Assembly: GCA_958403905.1 (NCBI GenBank)
Contig: CATXZD010000032.1
Coordinates: forward strand, 1 to 5,441
Source of the DNA: an uncultured Ruminococcus sp.
GTDB taxonomy: Bacteria; Bacillota; Clostridia; Oscillospirales; Acutalibacteraceae
Length of the DNA stretch: 5,441 nt
Direction of reading: 5' to 3'
The position numbers and the translations under genes were made by a program. Under the pieces are notes generated by a model. It saw only the letters and a program-made list of their open reading frames with translations, searched no databases and was not told where the DNA came from. Positions 1 to 4,476 of the stretch are shown piece by piece; positions within the stretch are counted from its first letter, which is position 1, and each line of letters opens with the position of its first letter.

Positions 1-46
1 AGCTAATTCGCTGCTTTTCTACTTCACCGGTATCTTCCAGCGGATA

Positions 47-132
47 AACTCCGGGGTTCGGGGTGGTCTCCCCCAGTGGGGGAGGTGTCACGAAGTGACA
101 GAGGGGTTGACCGACAGATAGAGCCCCGAGTT
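47..132. repeat. Nested foldback repeat (small dispersed palindromic element)
   Basis: Three levels of inverted symmetry are visible. An outer arm AACTCCGGGG (47-56) pairs with CCCCGAGTT (124-132) with one bulged base, and GGTC (65-68) pairs with GACC (109-112). Inside are two perfect hairpins side by side: CTCCCCC-agt-GGGGGAG (68-84) and TGTCAC-gaa-GTGACA (86-100). This resembles the short non-coding 'CTCCCC...GGGGAG plus GTCAC...GTGAC' repeats that I recall being scattered in many Firmicutes genomes and sometimes mis-called as small proteins. No gene is supported in 1-136. It ends a few bases from the transposase stop codon, so it may have truncated the insertion sequence or inserted into its end. 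The symmetry is seen directly; the family assignment is recollection. Confidence 0.6.
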
Positions 133-136
133 GATC

Positions 137-1380
137 CTAGGCTGCAAATCTGTCCTCAAAATAAACCATGAACTGGGCGTAAGCCAGGCCCCAGTCGCGA
201 ACCGGCATAGTCCACTTCTTCGAAATCTCGGAAACGCTCATATAAACAACCTTGCGGATAGCGTCATCGGTCGGAAAAATCGACTTGGATTTAGTGAATT
301 TTCTGACCATTCTATGGTAGCCCTCGACGGCATTCGTCGTGTATATTATCTTACGAATTTCCTGGGGATATTCAAAAAATACCGTTAATTCAGCCCAGTT
401 TTTATCCCAGGATTTCAGAATATTCGGGTACTTTTTGTTCCACTTCTCACGGAATTCCTCTTTCGCAAATTCGGCATCATCAAGGTTCACAGCGCCGTAG
501 ATTTTCTTCAGATCAGCGCATACTGCCTTACGATCCTTGTACGGTACGAACTTGCAGCTGTTGCGGATCTGGTGGACTATACAGAGCTGATTCTTCGTCT
601 TGGGGAAAACCGAGTTTATCGCATTACAGAGCCCTGTGAGGTTATCGTGGCAGGCAATGAAAATGTCCTTAACGCCGCGGCTTTGGAGGTCAGAACATAT
701 GCTTGCATAGAAGCTCGCGGACTCGTTTTCCGATATCCAGGTGCCGAGGATTTCCTTATGACCATCCATGTTTATACCCAGCACAAAATACACGCATTTC
801 GTGACAATTTTGTTAACCTTGCGCGAATTGAACACGATCCCATCGAAGAAAACGACCGGATAAACTGCATCAAGCGGGCGGTTCTGCCACTCGTTGACTT
901 CCGGCAGAATTTTGTCGGTTATACGTGAAACCAGGCCTTGTGAAATTTCGGTTCCGTAGATCTGCTTTAACGTATCTTCAATGTCACGCTGAGACATTCC
1001 TAAGCTGAACTTGTTCAGCCGGCGTACGGTATCTGCATGATTTTCTGTTCGATCTCGTCGGTTCTTGTCTGTCGCTTTTCAATGACTTTAGGCTCAAAAT
1101 CGCCGTTTCTGTCGCGCGGAACAGCGATTTCGCACTCGCCACAATCGCTGATTATCGTCTTTTTCCCGTAACCATTCCGGCTGTTTCCGGAGTTATTCCC
1201 GGCTACGGAGTTTTTCTAGTAGCCGAGATGTTCGTCCATTTCTGCTTCGAGCATATGCTCTATTGTCCCGGCAAACAGCTTTTTCAGCTTTGCCTGAATG
1301 TCTCCGGTGGTCTGGCAGTCTGCCATCAGCAGCTTCACCAGTTCCATCTCTCGCTCGTCTAATCCGTGTGTTCTTTTCAT
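137..1380 (-). pseudogene. IS256-family (mutator-type) transposase, disrupted by a nonsense codon and a frameshift
   Basis: This was a DDE transposase that moves an IS256-family element by cut/copy-and-paste. The reading frame begins at ATG 1380-1378 (MKRTHGLDEREMELVK), preceded by GAGG about 12 nt upstream. It runs through the N-terminal helices to the typical ...EMDEHLGY, where a TAG at 1218-1216 replaces a sense codon (probably GAG). The frame then continues NSVAGNNSGNSRNGYGKKT and IAVPRDRNGDFEPKVIEKR until TGA at 1017-1015. The rest continues in another frame as an intact 286-codon segment (997-137) starting MSQRDIEDTLKQIYG. That segment holds the catalytic triad: D52 (VVFFDGI), D118 (ACHDNLTG) and E225 (TTNAVEGYHR), plus CIVHQIRN. 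Overall length is near the usual 390-420 aa. With one stop and one frameshift no full transposase can be made, so the element is probably immobile by itself. It lies downstream of the sensor kinase in the same direction. Confidence 0.9.
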
Positions 1381-1432
1381 GTGCTCATACCTCACTTCCT
1401 GTGGGTATTATTGGCATTTACACGGTTCGGTA

Positions 1433-1453
1433 TTCAGACTCGATAAGTCCGAA
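1433..1453 (-). terminator. Weak hairpin after the kinase operon, possible terminator or element end
   Basis: In minus-strand RNA, TTCGGACT (1453-1446) can pair with AGTCTGAA (1440-1433) around a 5-nt loop, giving 8 pairs including one G-U. It begins about 18 nt after the sensor kinase stop codon. There is no U-run after it, so it is a poor intrinsic terminator. It could instead be part of the right end of the insertion sequence, which must lie between the transposase start and the kinase stop. I could not find a matching inverted repeat at the other end, so the boundary of the element and its target duplication are undefined. Confidence 0.25.
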
Positions 1454-1470
1454 ACAAAGCGGCGTGTAAT

Positions 1471-2775
1471 TTATATCTTCATTGTAAGCATAAGTTCAAA
1501 AAAACCGTTTTCACATTTGACTTTCATCTGACCGTCGTATTTCTTCACGGTGCTTTCAATATTGTGCAAACCTATACCGTGCTGTCCGCTGTCAGACTTG
1601 GTGGAGGACGGTATATAGCTGTAATTCTCAGTGCAGGCGGTAGGATTTTTTATTGACAAGACAAAATACCCTTGCTGCTTACTTGCCTGAACCGAGATTA
1701 CGCTGTGTGATTGGATTTTCTGACAGGCTTCAGCGGCGTTATCCAATGCATTTGTTAAAATAACGCACAAATCAACGTTTTCAATAGACGAGGGAATTAT
1801 TCCAGAATATTCAATGCGGCAGTTATCGCCAAGCGCAGACGACTTGTCCGACAAAATCGCGTCGGCAAGCCTGTTTCCTGTATAGAACAGCACAGTATCG
1901 GTTTTGTACTTTATCTTTTGCAGCTTTTCAATATATTCCTCCGCCTGAACGTATTCATTCATACGGATTAGTGATAAAATGCTTCTTAAATGGTTGTTGT
2001 AATCGTGACGGAACTTACTTATTTCGCATTCCGATTTTACAAGACTGTCATAATGACTGATTTGAAGTTCCACCTGTTTCTCCATCATTTGCGTTGTAGA
2101 TGTAAAATACTGCTTGGCAATTACGTTTATAAACAATGAAATAACAATACTGGCAAAGATGATAGAAAGCAATATAACCATTGCAATCAAGAAATTCGCT
2201 TTTAGCATATATTCATCGGTGTTGACGCATATCAATGAGGTCATTGCGCTTAAACACACAAGCGTGAGTAACAGCAAGGCAAAAATACGTTTTGGAATAA
2301 TCTCAAGAACAGGTATAACTTTTTGGGAGTCCAGTTTCCTCCTTAATATCAAGAACGAGAACAATACAACCGCCTGAACCGCCAGAGTGACATAAGGCGA
2401 AATATTTCTTGAATTATTCTCGGACAGATTTGCTGAAACGCAGGACACACATGACGACAGAAAGGATATTGCTAAATCAATAAAAATTGTAGAATATATT
2501 ATCTTCAAATTTATATGTCTATACAGTATAAGCAAAGAAATGATATTTTTGGCTGCGTATAATAAAGCCATAAAAAATCCTGCAGAATTATCCAGCGTAT
2601 TGTTTAATAATAAAGTTGCGACAGATATTGCTGTATGTACAATCAGTGCAAGTACAGCATGGGGCTTTTTTACATTGAATTGTTCATCTGTTCCCAAGAA
2701 ATCAATGCACACGACAATTGCGAGTATTTCAGCCAGTCCGCCGACTATTTGTGATATATCAGCCGCGATGTTCAT
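1471..2775 (-). CDS. AgrC-like sensor histidine kinase (GHKL family, multi-pass membrane)
   Basis: A 434-aa membrane sensor that should autophosphorylate on histidine and pass the phosphate to the regulator encoded just upstream. Residues 1-220 hold about six or seven hydrophobic segments (near 8-28, 40-57, 66-84, 93-113, 128-145, 164-184, 194-218) with no large extracellular domain, the layout of peptide-sensing AgrC-type kinases. A linker helix (225-250) leads to the H-box FRHDYNNHL with phospho-acceptor His257. The N-box is TNALDNAAEA (341-350, N342/D345/N346) and the G-box GQHGIGLHNI (397-406), typical of HATPase_c_5/GHKL kinases without a conventional D-box. I chose ATG 2775-2773 (MNIAADISQ) because GAGG lies about 10 nt upstream and the start falls 2 nt after the regulator's stop. 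A longer reading from 2856 would overlap the regulator by 79 nt. The ligand is unknown; no AgrB/AgrD homologue is in the window. Confidence 0.93.
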   Translation of the reverse strand: MNIAADISQIVGGLAEILAIVVCIDFLGTDEQFNVKKPHAVLALIVHTAISVATLLLNNTLDNSAGFFMALLYAAKNIISLLILYRHINLKIIYSTIFIDLAISFLSSCVSCVSANLSENNSRNISPYVTLAVQAVVLFSFLILRRKLDSQKVIPVLEIIPKRIFALLLLTLVCLSAMTSLICVNTDEYMLKANFLIAMVILLSIIFASIVISLFINVIAKQYFTSTTQMMEKQVELQISHYDSLVKSECEISKFRHDYNNHLRSILSLIRMNEYVQAEEYIEKLQKIKYKTDTVLFYTGNRLADAILSDKSSALGDNCRIEYSGIIPSSIENVDLCVILTNALDNAAEACQKIQSHSVISVQASKQQGYFVLSIKNPTACTENYSYIPSSTKSDSGQHGIGLHNIESTVKKYDGQMKVKCENGFFELMLTMKI

Positions 2776-2777
2776 AA

Positions 2778-3494
2778 TCAATGTACCTCGTTGTATCTCA
2801 TAATATAATTCTGAAATTCGGTTTTGAAACGTGCGGCGTAATGTGCGCCAATGCACGCCCGTTCGCCATTATCAAAGAAAATCTCGGTGCTGTTGTGATT
2901 GCTTATGTGCGAAAATCCTACAACATAAGATTTGCTGCAGCGTATAAAATTTGAAGTCGGAAGTTTAATTTCCAGTTGTTTCAGATTTATATGAATGCGA
3001 AGTACTCTGTCTTTGGTGCGGACAGTTGTGTATTTCCCGTCAGCTTCAAGATAAATAATTTCGGATAATCTTATTTTATAATCTCCCCCGTGGGTATGAA
3101 GTAAAAGAAGATTATCATAATCTATCGACTTTATATAATCGTCAAGTGCTTTGAAGAACTTGGACTCATCAATGGGTTTTACGAGAAAGCGGAAAGTTTT
3201 AACTTCATAAGCGTCAAGTGCTGCCGCAGGATAAGCACTTATAAAAATAATTACGCTGTCCAAATTTGTTTTGCGCAGTTTTTCGGCGGTTTCAATGCCG
3301 TTTATACCCTCCATCTGATAGTCAAGAAAAATAATGTCGTACTTCTTTTGAGAACGCAATAGTTCTTCTCCGTCCTCATAAAAGTCTGTATATATTTCAA
3401 TATTTCTGGCTCTCATATATCTGCGTACTAAACCGGAAATTTCCTTGTGAAATGTTTTTTCGTCATCGCATACCGCAGCTTTCATATTAAGCAT
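2778..3494 (-). CDS. LytTR-family response regulator (AgrA/VirR-like)
   Basis: A 238-aa cytoplasmic transcription factor. The receiver domain (about 4-122) shows the acidic pair D10-D11, phospho-acceptor D58 in FLDYQM, S86 at the switch position and K106 in LVKPI. The LytTR DNA-binding domain (about 131-232) shows IIYLEADGKYTTVRT and FIRCSKSYVVGFSHI; the usual HRS of this last motif reads SKS. LytTR proteins bind pairs of short direct repeats on one face of DNA upstream of -35 boxes, and such pairs exist at 3558-3586 and 4362-4390. I chose ATG 3494-3492 (MLNMKAAVCDDE) because AAGGGCGG (3509-3502) sits 7 nt before it. A TTG at 3512 would add six residues but lies at the predicted transcription start. 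Gene order is regulator then kinase, with a 2-nt gap, so the two are surely co-transcribed. Confidence 0.94.
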   Translation of the reverse strand: MLNMKAAVCDDEKTFHKEISGLVRRYMRARNIEIYTDFYEDGEELLRSQKKYDIIFLDYQMEGINGIETAEKLRKTNLDSVIIFISAYPAAALDAYEVKTFRFLVKPIDESKFFKALDDYIKSIDYDNLLLLHTHGGDYKIRLSEIIYLEADGKYTTVRTKDRVLRIHINLKQLEIKLPTSNFIRCSKSYVVGFSHISNHNSTEIFFDNGERACIGAHYAARFKTEFQNYIMRYNEVH

Positions 3495-3517
3495 TATCAC
3501 ACCGCCCTTCAAGAATT

Positions 3518-3546
3518 ATTATACATCATTTAGTATACTTTTGCAA
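3518..3546 (-). promoter_or_regulatory. Sigma-A promoter of the regulator-kinase operon
   Basis: On the minus strand, -35 TTGCAA (3546-3541) and -10 TATAAT (3523-3518) are separated by exactly 17 bp. Transcription should start near 3511, giving a short leader of about 17 nt that contains the regulator's ribosome site. This argues against the TTG start at 3512. The LytTR-type direct repeat at 3558-3586 begins 12 bp beyond the -35 box, so autoregulation (activation or repression) is plausible. There is no gene between 3495 and 3799; that stretch holds two divergent promoters, one shared regulatory site and a leader RNA. Confidence 0.75.
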
Positions 3547-3557
3547 TAATTTTTTCG

Positions 3558-3586
3558 TTTCGTTCTTAAAAAAACGCCTTTTGTCC
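3558..3586 (+). promoter_or_regulatory. Predicted tandem LytTR (AgrA/VirR-type) binding site, copy 1
   Basis: TTTCGTTC (3558-3565) and TTTTGTCC (3579-3586) are direct repeats (6 of 8 identical) whose starts are 21 bp apart, two helical turns. The second half starts 16 bp before the -35 box at 3595. A nearly identical block with the same spacing recurs at 4362-4390. Known LytTR targets (agr P2/P3, VirR boxes) are pairs of short direct repeats with about this period just upstream of a weak -35 region. That the adjacent regulator binds here is inference. The site lies between divergent promoters and could serve both. Confidence 0.72.
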
Positions 3587-3594
3587 AAAATCCA

Positions 3595-3623
3595 TTGATT
3601 GAAGATGTTTGGTTAAATATAAT
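3595..3623 (+). promoter_or_regulatory. Promoter of the micropeptide/effector-binding-protein operon
   Basis: -35 TTGATT (3595-3600), a 17-bp spacer and a consensus -10 TATAAT (3618-3623). The transcription start should lie near 3630. The predicted LytTR pair is immediately upstream, as expected for an activated promoter. The leader before the first well-supported start codon is about 170 nt. Confidence 0.75.
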
Positions 3624-3631
3624 TAAGGCAT

Positions 3632-3660
3632 AATCCTGCGGATAGTATTTGCGTAGGATT
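3632..3660 (+). promoter_or_regulatory. 5'-terminal stem-loop in the micropeptide mRNA leader
   Basis: AATCCTGCG (3632-3640) pairs with CGTAGGATT (3652-3660): nine pairs including one G-U, with an 11-nt loop. It begins within a few nucleotides of the predicted transcription start, so the mRNA would open with a hairpin. Such structures can protect transcripts from 5'-end decay or take part in RNA-based control. The remainder of the leader (3661-3786) shows no riboswitch I recognise. It does contain two short ATG-started frames without a ribosome site (3687-3785 and 3691-3765). Confidence 0.45.
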
Positions 3661-3799
3661 TATAGATTAAGTTACTGTTTGATTGTATGGATGTATCAAA
3701 GTTTGTATATTGGGGAAATGGAACATATTTATGCCCTAACACAATTGAATTTACTCCAATTTTAATTAAACAGCAAGCTTTATGAGAGGAGGAAGAAAA

Positions 3800-3841
3800 A
3801 TGGGCTTTTGGGATTATATATGGTACTGGATTTTTGGTTAA
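3800..3841 (+). CDS. 13-residue aromatic-rich micropeptide (MGFWDYIWYWIFG)
   Basis: A very short ORF with one of the best ribosome sites in the window: AGGAGG (3787-3792), 7 nt before ATG. The product MGFWDYIWYWIFG has three Trp, two Tyr and two Phe in 13 residues, one acidic residue and no basic residue, so it should partition into membranes or interfaces. An in-frame ATG at 3782 would add MRGGRK, giving a cationic 19-mer, but it lacks a ribosome site and would overlap this one. It is the first well-supported gene after a promoter with predicted LytTR sites, and lies 12 nt before the next gene. Candidate roles are an exported signal sensed by the nearby kinase, a membrane-active toxin, or a leader peptide coupling translation of the next gene. 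There is no signal sequence and I recognise no family. Confidence 0.6.
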   Translation: MGFWDYIWYWIFG

Positions 3842-3853
3842 TAGGGTGAGAGA

Positions 3854-4312
3854 ATGAATGTAATCGAAAATCAACAGCTGTGGTTTGATAATGTGTTGTC
3901 ATATCGCACAAGGGTTGAAAAGGATTCCCTTGGCGATATGATAAAACACATTTGTGACAACATCTCGGTTCTCGGTCTTGAGATTACTGACAATATTGTC
4001 TTAACTGTCAGTGAGGAAACGGAAGAATCCAAGCAAACTATACTCGGGGTAGAGGTAATCATTCCGGTGAACAAACCCTTTAAAAGTAATTGTCATTATA
4101 TCTTTAAACCACACTTCAGATTAGAAAATGCGGTATTGTTTACATATTGTGGCAATGTAGGCGGATTACCGAAGATGAACAAAAGACTATGTGAGTATGC
4201 TTTGAGCAGGCAATACTCACCTTTGACCGGTGTTTATTTCTCAATAAAGCAAATATGCGGCAATGAAATTGTTGCAAATGCATATATGGGGATAAACGGT
4301 AATTTGCTTTGA
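3854..4312 (+). CDS. Small protein resembling DUF5085 / GyrI-like effector-binding domain
   Basis: A 152-aa soluble protein without signal peptide or membrane segment. Its ribosome site is AGGGTG (3843-3848), 5 nt before ATG. The layout resembles GyrI-like/BmrR effector-binding folds and, more closely by eye, DUF5085 proteins: an N-terminal strand with NVLSYRTRVE (13-22), a helix DSLGDMIKHICDNI (24-37), the central VEVIIPVNKPF (66-76), then VLFTYCGNVGGLPKMNKRL (94-112) and a C-terminal strand GVYFSIKQI (126-134). Members of that fold bind small hydrophobic ligands or peptides. DUF5085 genes in Firmicutes are, as I recall, often found beside polymorphic-toxin or secreted-protein loci. It is co-transcribed with the micropeptide upstream and ends at an intrinsic terminator. 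Roles as a peptide-binding, immunity or chaperone-like partner are possible, but none is shown by the sequence. Confidence 0.85.
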   Translation: MNVIENQQLWFDNVLSYRTRVEKDSLGDMIKHICDNISVLGLEITDNIVLTVSEETEESKQTILGVEVIIPVNKPFKSNCHYIFKPHFRLENAVLFTYCGNVGGLPKMNKRLCEYALSRQYSPLTGVYFSIKQICGNEIVANAYMGINGNLL

Positions 4313-4318
4313 TATGTG

Positions 4319-4348
4319 AAAGCCGAAACGCATTCGGCTTTCTTTTTT
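4319..4348 (+). terminator. Intrinsic terminator of the micropeptide operon
   Basis: AAAGCCGAA (4319-4327) and TTCGGCTTT (4333-4341) form a perfect 9-bp stem with a 5-nt loop (ACGCA), followed by C and six T. It starts 6 nt after the stop codon of the upstream gene. It separates that operon from the next promoter only about 15 bp downstream, so the secreted-protein gene depends on its own promoter. Confidence 0.93.
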
Positions 4349-4361
4349 ATCTATATTTTTA

Positions 4362-4390
4362 TTTCGTTCCCTCAAAACGCCCTTTTGTCT
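4362..4390 (+). promoter_or_regulatory. Predicted tandem LytTR (AgrA/VirR-type) binding site, copy 2
   Basis: TTTCGTTC (4362-4369) and TTTTGTCT (4383-4390) repeat with the same 21-bp period as copy 1. Over the aligned blocks 3558-3598 and 4362-4402, 32 of 41 positions match without a gap. The conserved parts are both half-sites and the following AAAATC. The second half-site again starts 16 bp before the -35 box (4399). The match between two non-coding regions 800 bp apart is direct evidence of a shared control element; its binding protein is inferred. Confidence 0.75.
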
Positions 4391-4398
4391 AAAATCGA

Positions 4399-4427
4399 TT
4401 GAAAAATATGACGTTTTATGGTAATTT
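4399..4427 (+). promoter_or_regulatory. Promoter of the secreted repeat protein gene
   Basis: -35 TTGAAA (4399-4404), a 17-bp spacer and a weak -10 TAATTT (4422-4427). The start would be near 4434, leaving a leader of about 43 nt with GGGAGG (4461-4466) before the ATG. The poor -10 suggests dependence on an activator at the adjacent direct repeats. Confidence 0.6.
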
Positions 4428-4476
4428 TTCTGCAAGTGTATATTAACATTAAATGTGCTTGGGAGGTATAAATACA

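Noticed and set aside
572..928. 118-codon plus-strand frame.
   Set aside because: It is a shadow of the conserved catalytic core of the transposase on the other strand.
137..1470. Complete insertion sequence with terminal inverted repeats and target duplication.
   Set aside because: Comparing the flank right of 1380 with the flank left of 137 by eye gave no inverted match, so the element ends could not be called.
1298..1531. Plus-strand frames opposite the transposase 5' end and kinase 3' end.
   Set aside because: They have no domain or ribosome site and overlap two recognisable minus-strand genes.
2776..2856. Upstream extension of the kinase start (MHWRTLRRTF...).
   Set aside because: It would overlap the end of the regulator by 79 nt, whereas ATG 2775 has GAGG upstream and the expected hydrophobic N-terminus.
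3687..3785. 32-codon frame in the leader containing YWGNGTYLC, reminiscent of the YGNGV-C motif of class IIa bacteriocins.
   Set aside because: It has no ribosome site, no double-glycine leader, an interrupted motif (W inserted) and only one cysteine. It is more likely a chance frame in an AT-rich leader.
3661..3786. Riboswitch in the micropeptide leader.
   Set aside because: No known aptamer core was recognised, and no terminator-like hairpin precedes the first gene.
3623..3874. 83-codon minus-strand frame across the micropeptide leader.
   Set aside because: It runs antisense through two promoters' outputs, has no credible ribosome site or domain, and its sequence is explained by the micropeptide operon.
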